Origin: Caldilineaceae bacterium
GTDB lineage: Bacteria > Chloroflexota > Anaerolineae > Caldilineales > Caldilineaceae
Length of the DNA stretch: 64,000 nucleotides
Assembly (NCBI GenBank): GCA_026989655.1
Contig: JALSIX010000056.1
Location: 1-64,000, forward strand
Direction of reading: 5' to 3'
A program made the position numbers and the translations under genes. Below the pieces are notes generated by a model. The model was not told the DNA's origin and searched no databases. It was given only the letters and a program-made list of their open reading frames with translations. This document shows positions 48,763-57,414 of the stretch, piece after piece. Numbering within the stretch: position 1 is the stretch's first letter; every line of letters starts with the position of its first letter.

Positions 48763-49668
48763 CTACCCTTCCCCGGCCCATTCGGGCACTCCCTGGTCCG
48801 GAATGTCGCTGGGAGGCGGCGGGTGGGCGGTGCGTTCCTGCAGGCGGTAGGTGTAGCCGGGCCCCAGCGCGTGGAGCCGGAGGCCCAGGATGCTCAGCGG
48901 AGAGGGATCCCGGTAGGCGGAGATGTTGGTGTGGGTCATCTCCGCGGCGTCCACGAGGAGCGCGCTGTGGCGGCCGATGATCTCCAAGGTGTTGTCGGGG
49001 TAGATCACCGCGCCGGTGTCCCGCTCCAGGGCCAGACCCACCAGGAAGGGGTTGTAGGCCACGGCTTCCAGCAAGCGGGCCAGCCGGTCCCAGCCCTCCC
49101 CCACTGTCGAGGAGGTGCTGTCCAGCACCACCCGATTGGTGATGCCCAGGCCTGGGGAGAGCTGGATGCGATGGCGGTGGAGGAAGGGGACCGGGGATTC
49201 CCGGGCCCGGACCGCCTGGGTGTCGAACGCGATCATGTGTTCGCAGAGCAGCGCGGCCCCGGCCCCGTGGCCGGCCACCACCTTGCCCCGGGCGTTGGCC
49301 CGTCGGATGGCCTGGGCCAGGGGGGTGCCCCCCAGGAAGGTGGCCAGCTTCAACGGGTGGTCTCCCAGCAGGAGGATGGCTGTGGCCTGCCCGATCACGT
49401 CCAGGAGCTCGGTCCGCAGCGCATCCTCCCGGCAGGTCACCTGGAGCACGTCCACGGTGTCCGACTCCCACTCCTGGAAGCGGCCCGCGAGCTGTTGGGC
49501 CTGCTCCCAGGCAGAGGGGCCCGTGGGCACCAGGACGATCCGGGAGCCGTACGCGCCGGAGGTCTCCCAGAAGTGCTGGAACAGCCGCTCCTCTCCGTAG
49601 GGGTCCAGTCCCCTGGCCAGGAACAGGATGGAGCCTCGGGTGTAGCCGGACGGCACGGGCGCGGGCAT
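48763..49668 (-). CDS. Cyanophycinase-like S51 family protein lacking the nucleophile
   Basis: 301 residues. Overall order matches cyanophycinase/S51 peptidases: start SILFLARGLDPYGEERLFQHFWE, then IVLVPTG, AILLLGDHPLKLATFLGGTPLAQAIRRANARGKVVAG and the elbow. In family members the elbow is GTSAGA with nucleophilic serine; here it is GHGAGA (133-138), Gly at the serine position. LSPGLGITNRVVLDS, RLARLLEAVAYNPFLVGLALERDTGAVI follow as usual. It is probably not a serine hydrolase and may be a binding or scaffold protein. ATG 49668, 20 bp after the lipoprotein stop. Confidence 0.72.
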   Translation of the reverse strand: MPAPVPSGYTRGSILFLARGLDPYGEERLFQHFWETSGAYGSRIVLVPTGPSAWEQAQQLAGRFQEWESDTVDVLQVTCREDALRTELLDVIGQATAILLLGDHPLKLATFLGGTPLAQAIRRANARGKVVAGHGAGAALLCEHMIAFDTQAVRARESPVPFLHRHRIQLSPGLGITNRVVLDSTSSTVGEGWDRLARLLEAVAYNPFLVGLALERDTGAVIYPDNTLEIIGRHSALLVDAAEMTHTNISAYRDPSPLSILGLRLHALGPGYTYRLQERTAHPPPPSDIPDQGVPEWAGEG

Positions 49669-49688
49669 GGCGTTCTCGGTGCTCTCTC

Positions 49689-50480
49689 CTACCGAGGCGC
49701 GGCTTCTCGGTACTCTATCTGTTGGACCATCCTGCGCAGGAGGGTCTCCACCTGGGTGCTGTCGGCCTGGGCGGGCATGGTGAGAGCCACCAGGAGCATC
49801 TGGCGCCCTCCTTCATCCAGCAGCGCCACCTGCCAGAAGCGGAGGTCGGGCCCCGGGTGGGCACGGGCCAGGCCCCGTACCAGCGCCACCTCCAGTCCTC
49901 GGGGCCGCCAGCCGGCCACCACCTGGGCCTCCTCTACGGCCACGCCATCCACTCGGGCCAACTCGTCCCCCAGCAGCGTCGCGTACGCGTCCAGGGTCAG
50001 CCGGGCAGGGACGACGTTGAGGAAGATGGGCCCCGAGAGGCCGTCCAGCACCACCGTCCCCACCCCCACCAGGCTCTCGGGCCAGGCCGTCTGCGCCTGG
50101 GGAGGCGACCAGGGCCCCCAGGGGCCCTGGGACAGCCCCGTGAGCAGCGCCTTCCCGGCCCCAGTGTCTGGGGTGGTCAGGGTCCAGGTGGGGGGGTGGG
50201 CCACCCGAAGGCCCTGGGCAGGGAGTTCCCATGTGGGCCAGGCGGCCGGCTCGGCGGTCGGCGACGCCGCGGGTGTAGGGGATGGGATGGCCGGAGGAGT
50301 GGGGGTGGCTGTGGGGGGGGCGGTGGGCGAAGCGGCCGGCGCGGGGGGCGTGGCTGTGGCTGTGGGCGTCGTCGGTTCCGGGGTGGGCGAGAACCGACAG
50401 CCGGCCAACATCCACAGGGCAGCCAGCAGGAGAAGCGCCAGGGCGGTTCGACGGGCTCGGACAGGATCTCGCCAGAGCAA
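49689..50480 (-). CDS. Lipoprotein with Thr/Pro-rich linker
   Basis: 263 residues. The start TTG 50480 is chosen because AGGAGT lies seven bases upstream and the reading gives a good lipoprotein signal: basic residues, a hydrophobic core (ALALLLLAALWM) and lipobox LAGC with C28. A low-complexity T/P/A/S linker (~32-75) leads to a ~180-residue globular domain with strands LRVAHPPTWTLTTP, FLNVVPARLTLDAYATLLG and RFWQVALLDEGGRQMLLVALTMP, resembling PsbP/DcrB-type lipoproteins in style, but I cannot name the family. Confidence 0.78.
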   Translation of the reverse strand: MLWRDPVRARRTALALLLLAALWMLAGCRFSPTPEPTTPTATATPPAPAASPTAPPTATPTPPAIPSPTPAASPTAEPAAWPTWELPAQGLRVAHPPTWTLTTPDTGAGKALLTGLSQGPWGPWSPPQAQTAWPESLVGVGTVVLDGLSGPIFLNVVPARLTLDAYATLLGDELARVDGVAVEEAQVVAGWRPRGLEVALVRGLARAHPGPDLRFWQVALLDEGGRQMLLVALTMPAQADSTQVETLLRRMVQQIEYREAAPR

Positions 50481-50507
50481 GGGTGACTCCTGTGGTCGGC
50501 GGATCGG

Positions 50508-50525
50508 GCCGCGAGGTCTCGCGGC
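50508..50525 (-). other. Leader hairpin of the lipoprotein gene
   Basis: GCCGCGA-GGTC-TCGCGGC, a perfect 7-bp stem with 4-base loop, 28 bases upstream of the TTG start. It might affect translation initiation. Confidence 0.4.
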
Positions 50526-50567
50526 TGTGGATGGGCAACCGGCAAGGGAGACGGGCTCCCACAGGCC

Positions 50568-50597
50568 ATTGTAATCGCGTCCACCCGGCCCGGCCAA
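50568..50597 (-). promoter_or_regulatory. Predicted promoter of the lipoprotein gene
   Basis: On the minus strand TTGGCC (50592-50597), 18-bp spacer, TACAAT (50568-50573), about 80 nt before the TTG start. Confidence 0.5.
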
Positions 50598-50647
50598 ACC
50601 GAGGTCTCCGGCCGTGGGCAGCCGTTTGGGGAGGGAGGCCCGGCCCG

Positions 50648-53600
50648 TCAGGGGCCGAGCGCCCGCCAGCGACCGTCGGCGAGAAGCACCACCCGGTCTG
50701 CCAGGCCGAACCCCAGGAGGAGCCCGCGGGTCCATCGCTGTACCCGTCCGGAACGTCCGCTCTCCGGCGCGGTGGCCCAGCCGATGGCCGCGTCCGGGCC
50801 GCCCAGCTCCTCTCGCCAGAGCCGGCCGAACCCTCGGATGGGCTGATAGAGGCCGGCCGGGGGCACCAGGGTCGGATCCTGTGTGGGCTGGCCCTCCTGC
50901 CAGGTGTCCGCGAAGGCCTGCCAGGTCCCGTCCTGGAAGAGGACATAGATGGTTCGGGTATCGCTGCGCCAGAGCATCCGTCCGCGTTGAAAGGGTTGGG
51001 AGGCCATGAAGACGCTGCGGCCCTTCTCCAGGGGACAGCCGAGCTCCGGGAGCTGCCGGGCCAGGAGCGCGGCCTCGCCTCTGGGTTCGGGACAGCCTGC
51101 AGCCGCCTCCTCGGCCCGCTCCGGGGCCGGGGTGATCTGGCCTGCAGGGGCCGCGGCCGGGGCGATGTCGGGCTCTGCCGGTGTCCAGTCCAGCGCTTGC
51201 AGCGCCAGCCAGCGGAGGGAGGGGTTCTCGTCCGTGGACTGCAGGAACCACAGGCGGCCGTCCGGGGTGAACCGGGGGAGGTTCGCGTCGGCCAGGTTGG
51301 GCAGAGCGCTCTCCCAGGTGTTGCCGCCGTCCTGGGAGCGGAAGAGCCGGTGGATGCCCTCCACGTCCCGGTCCACCACGTATAGCCATTCCCCAGCCTG
51401 GTGGAGGCTCAGGTGGAACGCGTGTTCCCGGCCGAAGATCAGGCCGGGTTCGGTGGGGCGCCAGGTGTCGCCTCCGTCGTCCGAGCGGACGAAACGGAGT
51501 CGTTCCCCGTCCCGCTGCCAGCCGTAGAGCCGTCGGGTGCGGTGGAACGCGGCGTCCACCAGCTCCAGGTCGATGGCGGCATCGGGGGCCAGGAACCGTT
51601 CCCAGGTGGCCCCCTGGTCCAGGCTGCGATGGGCACCGGCGAAGAGGCTGCCGTCGTCTGCGACCCACAGGGAGCTCAGGACCCAGGAGACCTCCTCGGG
51701 GATGGAGACCGGACGCCAGGTCCGGGTGGCCTCGTCCAGGGCCAGGAGCCGGCGGGTGGGGGTCGTCATGTAGACAGGGATCCGGCCAGGAGGTCGGGCC
51801 TGTCCGGCCGGGGGCAGGACGAACCGCTGGGCCCGAAGGTCCGGGAGCCCCTTGAGCAGCCGTTGCCAGGTGCGCCCTCCATCTCGGCTGCGCAGCACCC
51901 CTTCCCCGCCGAAAGGTCCGCTGCCGCTGAAGAAGAGGGTGCCGTCCGGCCCGATGGCCGTGGTCACGTAGAGGGAGATGTCCAGGGGATGGGTCAGGGC
52001 CAGGGGACGCCAGGTGGCCCCGTCGTCCACCGACAGGAAGAGACCGCCCTCCGGGCCCCCGGTGTGGACCAGCAGACCCACCGCGCCGTCGGCCAGGGTC
52101 CCCGCGGTGAAGCGGAGCACTCCCCGGCCGGGCAGGCGGTCCTGGGGAGGTCCCACTCGGGGCCAGATGGGCCGGAGCTGGGTCAAGGCCACGTGGCCGA
52201 GGACCGGCCTTCCTTCTACCCGGAAGTAGAGGCGTCGTTCCTGCGCGGCCAACACCGGGCCGGCCATCTCGTCGGGCCCTGCGTAGAAGAGCCGGGGGCG
52301 GAGGTCCAGGCCCAGTCGGGCGAAGGTCCCATCCCCTTCCACGTACAGGTTTCGGGAGCGTTCGTCCAGGAAGAGGCGCCCGGACCGGCCGTGCAGCAGC
52401 CGGGGCTGGCTGCCGTCTCCCTCCACCCGCAACACTGCGCTCTGTCCCCGCAGGTCCTGGAAGGCGGCGAAGAGCCGACCGGTCTGGGGGTCGAAGGCCA
52501 CGGTGTCCAGCGCGTTGCCTGGATCGGGCACGATCTCGATGGGGGTGTCCGGTGGGAGGTCCGTGCTCTGGGCGGGAGGGGGGTAGAGGCGGAGCTGGTT
52601 GGCGTTGTTGGTGCCGGGGATCCCGTTGTTCATCAACACCACCAGGCCGCCGGTGGTCGGGTTCACCCAGGCATTCCGGGCGTAGGGGCCCAGCCCTGGG
52701 ACCGGCTCGCCCGACGGGAAGGTGCTCTCCAGCCGTCCCAGGAGGTTGCCGGCCCCATCGTAGGCCGTGATCCCCCGTTCCACCAGGTAGATCCGATCGC
52801 CGGTGGGATCCGGCGCGATGGCACCCCCCTGGGGGAAGGCGGCCAGGGTCCTGCCGCTGCCCGGATCCAAGGCCACCACCTGCAGTCGTCCCTGCTGCCA
52901 TCGGTTCGCGTAGAGCCGGCCCCCGTCCGGGGCTGCGGCCATGGGCCAGGTGCCCATGCCCAGGACCGCGGCCTCGCCGCTGGCCCGATCCACCCGCCAG
53001 ATCCGCTGCTGGTTGTCGGCCACGAAGAGCCAGGCCGGGTCCACCGCCAGGACCGAGCCCAGCAGCCGGATGCCCAAAGCGGTCCGGCCACGGATATCCA
53101 GGGTGGCCCGATCCAGGAAGACCACCTGATCTCCGGCGTCGAACGCGTGGATGGCCCCGATCCGATCCGGCAGGAGGGCCATGTGGGTGGGATAGGCGGC
53201 ATCCGGCCAGTCCCGCTCCGCACGGACCTCCAGGCTGGTGCTGTCCAGGGCCCGGAGCGCGTACGGCGACCGTTGGGGCGGGATGGGATCCGGCCGGCGG
53301 CCGGCCAGGAGGACCCGGTCCTGGCTCTCGTCGTAGAGGATGCGGCTGTCCCACAGGCCAGGCCCGGTGGCCAGGAGCTCCAGGGAGGCACTCCGTCGCT
53401 CCAGCCGGATCGTATCGTCCTGGGACACCAGGAGCAGCCAGGTGTCGTCGGGCCCGCGGCCCAGGGCCCACACCTGGACACGGTCCGCCGGGAGGAGGGC
53501 TTCCGCCAACAGGCGTCCTCCATCCTTGGCCCAGACCCGAAGCCGCTGGCCCTGGGGCAACCGCTCCAGGGTGAGGAGGGCTCTATCGGACAACGCGAGC

Positions 53601-54175
53601 TCCGAGCCGGGGGTGGCCTCCATCTCCCACAGCAGGGTCTCGGTCGCGAGGTCGTACAGCCCGATCCGGTCGCTGAAGACCAGGGCCACGGTCCGGCCGT
53701 CGGGGGAGAGCTGGAGGGCCCAGACCCCTTCCATCCAGCGGGTCAGCCGATCTCCGTCGGGATCGTACCGGTAGACCCGGGCCTCGTTCCAGGCCAGGAG
53801 CAGCGCCTGGCCTCCCTCGGGCGGGAAGAGGATCTGGCCGCTGGTGGGTTCGAAGGGCAGCGGCACCCTCCGCACCAGGGCCCCGGTCTTCCCGTCCAGG
53901 ACGGCCAGGGCCGGGGGGCCCTCCCGGGTTCGATAGCCGAGGACATAGAGGTCGCCGCTCTCCGGGTCCATGGCCAGGTCGACGGGTGCGTGGACGTCGC
54001 CCTGGGGCAGGCCCAGGTCCAGCCGATCCCAGGCAGGGAGCACCGGTGGGGTGGGGGCAGTCTCCTGCAGGGCGGCGACGAGGCCTGGAGGGGAGGGCAT
54101 GCGCGGGAGAAGCCATGCGCTGGCCAGGAGGGCGACCAGGGCCAGGCCCAGGCGGTGGGGACGGAGTAGGGGCAT
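50648..54175 (-). CDS. Large secreted Asp-box (BNR) beta-propeller protein
   Basis: 1175 residues. A signal or anchor helix (LGLALVALLASAWLLPRM) is followed by a long beta-propeller-like region (~45-650) of repeated strands such as GDLYVLGY and LYDLATETLLW, then five Asp-box motifs (SVDDGATW, SRDGGRTW, SLDQGATW, SDDGGDTW, SQDGGNTW; roughly 690-1010) typical of sialidase/sortilin-type propellers. The C-terminal ~130 residues (GCPLEKGRSVFMASQPFQRG) recur elsewhere as a separate surface domain. No sialidase catalytic residues can be assigned. ATG 54175 lies 14 bp after pgeF. Likely an exported binding protein; ligand unknown. Confidence 0.83.
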   Translation of the reverse strand: MPLLRPHRLGLALVALLASAWLLPRMPSPPGLVAALQETAPTPPVLPAWDRLDLGLPQGDVHAPVDLAMDPESGDLYVLGYRTREGPPALAVLDGKTGALVRRVPLPFEPTSGQILFPPEGGQALLLAWNEARVYRYDPDGDRLTRWMEGVWALQLSPDGRTVALVFSDRIGLYDLATETLLWEMEATPGSELALSDRALLTLERLPQGQRLRVWAKDGGRLLAEALLPADRVQVWALGRGPDDTWLLLVSQDDTIRLERRSASLELLATGPGLWDSRILYDESQDRVLLAGRRPDPIPPQRSPYALRALDSTSLEVRAERDWPDAAYPTHMALLPDRIGAIHAFDAGDQVVFLDRATLDIRGRTALGIRLLGSVLAVDPAWLFVADNQQRIWRVDRASGEAAVLGMGTWPMAAAPDGGRLYANRWQQGRLQVVALDPGSGRTLAAFPQGGAIAPDPTGDRIYLVERGITAYDGAGNLLGRLESTFPSGEPVPGLGPYARNAWVNPTTGGLVVLMNNGIPGTNNANQLRLYPPPAQSTDLPPDTPIEIVPDPGNALDTVAFDPQTGRLFAAFQDLRGQSAVLRVEGDGSQPRLLHGRSGRLFLDERSRNLYVEGDGTFARLGLDLRPRLFYAGPDEMAGPVLAAQERRLYFRVEGRPVLGHVALTQLRPIWPRVGPPQDRLPGRGVLRFTAGTLADGAVGLLVHTGGPEGGLFLSVDDGATWRPLALTHPLDISLYVTTAIGPDGTLFFSGSGPFGGEGVLRSRDGGRTWQRLLKGLPDLRAQRFVLPPAGQARPPGRIPVYMTTPTRRLLALDEATRTWRPVSIPEEVSWVLSSLWVADDGSLFAGAHRSLDQGATWERFLAPDAAIDLELVDAAFHRTRRLYGWQRDGERLRFVRSDDGGDTWRPTEPGLIFGREHAFHLSLHQAGEWLYVVDRDVEGIHRLFRSQDGGNTWESALPNLADANLPRFTPDGRLWFLQSTDENPSLRWLALQALDWTPAEPDIAPAAAPAGQITPAPERAEEAAAGCPEPRGEAALLARQLPELGCPLEKGRSVFMASQPFQRGRMLWRSDTRTIYVLFQDGTWQAFADTWQEGQPTQDPTLVPPAGLYQPIRGFGRLWREELGGPDAAIGWATAPESGRSGRVQRWTRGLLLGFGLADRVVLLADGRWRALGP

Positions 54176-54189
54176 GGGCAGCAGGCCTT

Positions 54190-55038
54190 TCAGGCAGGCG
54201 GTGGGTGCTCTCCACCCCGAGGACCGGGGCGGGGTTGGAGCCAGGCCACCAGGGCGAAGAGGCCACAGCGTCCCCGTTCGGCCCGGTGGCTGAAGAAGTC
54301 CTGGGTGTTCTGGGCCGTGTCGATGCCCGCGATCGCGATCTGTGCTCGGGGAACCCCGGCCTCCACGAGCTGGGTCGCGTTGGCCTGCCACAGGTCGAAG
54401 TGGACCTGTCCGGCGCCGTTTCGGTGGAGGAAGCGCTCGGCCTGGCGGAGCCTGGCCTGGGCTCGGTCCACCACCTCTGGGCCTACGGGGTAGCTCTGGG
54501 GGCCGATGCTGGGTCCGATGCCGGCCCACACCTGGGCCGGATCCGTGTCGTAGGCGGCCTGCATGGCCCCCAGGGTGGCGGCCGCGATGCCGTCCACCGT
54601 GCCCCGCCACCCGGCATGGCATGCGCCCAGGACGTGGTGCACCGGATCGTAGAGGACCAGGGGGACACAGTCGGCGAAGACCAGGAAGAGGGGCAGGCCC
54701 ACCGCGTCGGTGACCAGGCCGTCCGCGCCCTCCTGCAGGGAACCGGCGTGGGCCCACGTCACCTGGGCGATCCGGGTGCCGTGGACCTGTTGGGTCCGGA
54801 CCAGGTCATCCGGTCGGAGATCCAGGGCCGCGCAGAGGCGGCGCAGGTTCTCCTGGACTCGGTCCGGCGTGTCGCCCCGGCGGACACTGAAGTTCAGGGT
54901 GTTCCAGGGCGCGGGGGAGACACCGCCGTGCCGGGTGGTGACATGGGCCTGGACAGGCAGGGAGGCAAACCGGCTGAAGGTGTAGGTGACCACGCCGTTG
55001 GCGTGGGCCAGGGGGCGCATGGCTGAGGGCGAGTTCAT
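54190..55038 (-). CDS. pgeF: Peptidoglycan editing factor PgeF (YfiH, laccase-domain family)
   Basis: 282 residues. VTTRHGGVSPAPWNTLNFS, QQVHGTRIAQV, ADCVPLVLYDP and ACHAGWRGTVDGIA carry the conserved metal-site His and Cys residues of the family formerly called polyphenol oxidase/DUF152. PgeF removes misincorporated serine from UDP-MurNAc-peptides; other members act on purine nucleosides. ATG 55038 overlaps the radical SAM stop as ATGA; ATG 55020 is an alternative. A cell-wall quality role would suit the nearby dcw genes. Confidence 0.93.
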   Translation of the reverse strand: MNSPSAMRPLAHANGVVTYTFSRFASLPVQAHVTTRHGGVSPAPWNTLNFSVRRGDTPDRVQENLRRLCAALDLRPDDLVRTQQVHGTRIAQVTWAHAGSLQEGADGLVTDAVGLPLFLVFADCVPLVLYDPVHHVLGACHAGWRGTVDGIAAATLGAMQAAYDTDPAQVWAGIGPSIGPQSYPVGPEVVDRAQARLRQAERFLHRNGAGQVHFDLWQANATQLVEAGVPRAQIAIAGIDTAQNTQDFFSHRAERGRCGLFALVAWLQPRPGPRGGEHPPPA

Positions 55039-56921
55039 TCCAGGGTCACGGGGGCCACGTGATGGGCCTGGTGTCTGAGCTTGGTCCAGGGAAGCCAGTC
55101 CTCTGCCCGCCACGGTCCCCCCCGGGCGGCAGGGATGGGGCGGTGTTCGTGGTCGCCGTAGCGAAAGGCCCAGGCCGGATCGCAGGCCTGACAGGCCAGG
55201 CAGCCCGCGGAATCCGGCGGGCAGCTCAGGCCGGTGCGGCTCTGTTCGGCCCGCCGGAGCTCGTAGTGGAAGTAGCGTTCGCTCACACCGCTCTCCACCA
55301 CGCTCCACGGCAGGGGGTCGCCCACCTGCCAGCGCCCCAGGTAGCGCTCTGGTTCCAGCCCTTCCTGTCGCATGGCCGCGAAGAAGCGGCGGACGTTCAG
55401 CTCGCCGGGTGGGATGGCCAGAAGGACCCGAGCCAGGGCCCGGTCGCCCCGGCTGAGCACCGTCTGGACCTGGGCCCACTCCGGGGAGTCGGCCCGGACG
55501 GCCACCCCGTGTCGGGCCAGGGCTCGGTGGATGGTGCGCTGGCGTCGGCGCAGGACCTCTACCGAGGCCATGGGCTCCCACTGGAAGGGGGTGTGGGCCT
55601 TGGGCACAAAGGGCGTCGCGTTGATGGCCAGCCGTCGCCGAAAGAGCTGTCGGGCCTTGAGGGTGAAGTCGATCAGGGCCTGGATGTCCTCGTCGGTCTC
55701 CGTGGGGTGGCCCACCATGAAGTAGAGCTTGAGCTGGGGGAAGCCGAGCTCCTGGGCCAGGGCGATGGCCGCCATCATCTGCTCTTCCGTCTGGGTCTTG
55801 TTGATCACCCGGCGGAGCCGCTCGCTGCCGGCCTCGGGGGCCACGGTCAGGGTCCGGGTGCCGCCCGCGGCCATGGCCCGGATCAGGGGCACGCTGATGG
55901 GATCCATGCGCATGGAGCTGGCGTTGATCTGCGCGCCCATCTCCTGCAGAGCCCGGGCCAGCTCGTCGATCTGGGTGTGGTCGCTCACCGCGGCGCTGAC
56001 CAGGCCGATGCGGCGGTGGCCCGCTTGGATGGCCTCCTGGGCCCAGCGTACCAGCACCTCCAGGGGTTGCTCCCGAGGGGGACGGTACACGTAGCCGGCC
56101 AGGCAGAAGCGACATCCTCGGCCGCAACCCCGGGCGATCTCCATGAGGTGCATGTCGCCGAACTCGGTATCCGGGGTGTAGAGGGTGCTGTGGGTTCGGT
56201 GGCGATCCAGCTCCCGCACCCACAGCCGTTCCACCGGGCGAAAGTCCGGGTGATGGGGGTGGGCCGGCCGCCGGATGGGCACGTAGAAGCCGGGGGTCCG
56301 GTCCAGGGCAGCCAGCAGGCCTTCCCGGTCGTCCAGGCCCTCTCGCAACAGATCCAGGAACCGGGGCACCGCCTCCTCGCCCTCGCCGATCAGGATCGCG
56401 TCGAAGAAGGGGGCCATGGGCTCCGGGTTCATGGTGACCCCCGGCCCTCCGGCGATGAGCAGGGGCCAGGGCGAACCGTCCCAGCGGCGGCGGTCCCGGC
56501 GCTCCGCGGCCAGGGGTGGGATGCCGGCCTGGCGCAGCATCTCCAGGACGTTGAAGTAGTCCATCTCCCAGGAGATGGTGAAGGCCCAGGCCGCGAACGC
56601 CTCGGCCGGTCGCCCGCTCTCCAGGGAGAGGAGGGGCCGGCCCGCCCGGTAGCCCCCCTTGTCCCAGAAGATCCGCTCGCAGACCACGTCCGGCTCCCGG
56701 TTGAACCAGCGGTAGAGGAGCTGGAAGGCCAGGCTGCTCATCCCCACGTAGTAGGTGTTGGGGAAGCTGAGCGCGATGGGGATGCGGCCTCCCCAATCCT
56801 TGTGGACCGCGCCTTCCTCCCTCCGCTCTCCGGCCCCTCCCGGCTTCCTCCGGGGGCCTTGGACGCCGCCAGGGGCGGGTACGGTCCGTCTTTGGGCATG
56901 TCTGCGTATCCGTCGTGCCAT
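55035..56921 (-). CDS. Radical SAM protein (TIGR03960-like)
   Basis: 628 residues. The N-terminal ~200 residues (PIALSFPNTYYVGMSSLAFQLLYRWFNREPDV ... LLIAGGPGVTMNPEPMAPFFDAILIGEGEEAVP) resemble a B12-binding-type domain. The radical SAM core has C266xxxC270xxC273 in ARGCGRGCRFCLAG, then GLVSAAVSDHTQIDEL, VAPEAGSERLRRVINK and LYFMVGHPTETDEDI. A C-terminal Cys cluster (SCPPDSAGCLACQACD) could bind another metal or cluster. The family is often near a DUF2344 gene, absent here; substrate unknown. ATG 56921 is preferred to ATG 56981 by homologous length. Confidence 0.85.
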   Translation of the reverse strand: MARRIRRHAQRRTVPAPGGVQGPRRKPGGAGERREEGAVHKDWGGRIPIALSFPNTYYVGMSSLAFQLLYRWFNREPDVVCERIFWDKGGYRAGRPLLSLESGRPAEAFAAWAFTISWEMDYFNVLEMLRQAGIPPLAAERRDRRRWDGSPWPLLIAGGPGVTMNPEPMAPFFDAILIGEGEEAVPRFLDLLREGLDDREGLLAALDRTPGFYVPIRRPAHPHHPDFRPVERLWVRELDRHRTHSTLYTPDTEFGDMHLMEIARGCGRGCRFCLAGYVYRPPREQPLEVLVRWAQEAIQAGHRRIGLVSAAVSDHTQIDELARALQEMGAQINASSMRMDPISVPLIRAMAAGGTRTLTVAPEAGSERLRRVINKTQTEEQMMAAIALAQELGFPQLKLYFMVGHPTETDEDIQALIDFTLKARQLFRRRLAINATPFVPKAHTPFQWEPMASVEVLRRRQRTIHRALARHGVAVRADSPEWAQVQTVLSRGDRALARVLLAIPPGELNVRRFFAAMRQEGLEPERYLGRWQVGDPLPWSVVESGVSERYFHYELRRAEQSRTGLSCPPDSAGCLACQACDPAWAFRYGDHEHRPIPAARGGPWRAEDWLPWTKLRHQAHHVAPVTLE

Positions 56922-57414
56922 GGTTTTCAGTGTACCATTCGGGGAGGGCTTTCGTCCAACTGTCCACCTGGCCAAGGGCATATTCCAGCACCGTCGACAG
57001 GGCGAGCGCGCCGGCGAACCCCCGGAGTGGAGCAGGCTTCTGCCTCAGGGCCGGCCATCGTTGGAGAAGACCGCCCTGGCTGGTGTCAGGCGGTGCACCT
57101 TGGCTGTGGCCAGATAGGCAGACAGGCCCGGGTTCCGGGTCTCGGGGCCGGACTTGAACCTGGGATCGATCTCTGTTATGGTGGGCTTCACCGGGATGTC
57201 CGGAACCTTCAGCCACGCGGACACGAGCAACAGACGTTCGGCGCCTTCCCACGTCCCCCAACCATCCCATGGTCGAACGGCTACCCCGGCTCCTCCCCCG
57301 GCCAGGGGGTGTCGGGACGGCAGCCGCGGATCGTTCAAGAGGGAAGAGCCATGAGCACGGACGAGCATGGACATGGATGAGCATGGACATGGATGAGCAT
57401 GAAGAGGACAGGCC
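56922..57414. other. Divergent gap upstream of the kinase gene
   Basis: 493 bp between the radical SAM and kinase genes. A minus-strand frame ending at 57045 reads a plausible ~55-residue stretch (KVPDIPVKPTITEIDPRFKSG) with high third-position GC, but has no ribosome site or recognisable family. A 9-codon frame at 57350-57379 (MSTDEHGHG) lies inside a tandem repeat. No promoter is convincing. Confidence 0.4.
57363..57400. repeat. 16-bp tandem repeat upstream of the kinase gene
   Basis: GAGCATGGACATGGAT occurs at 57363-57378 and 57379-57394, followed by a partial copy, ending 15 bases before the kinase ATG. Each unit carries several ATG triplets; the 16-bp period puts them in all frames. Confidence 0.85.

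Noticed and set aside
57130-57180. tRNA-like T-arm (GGTTCAAGTCC on the minus strand)
   Set aside because: The T-stem has two mismatches, and no matching acceptor or anticodon stem could be found upstream.
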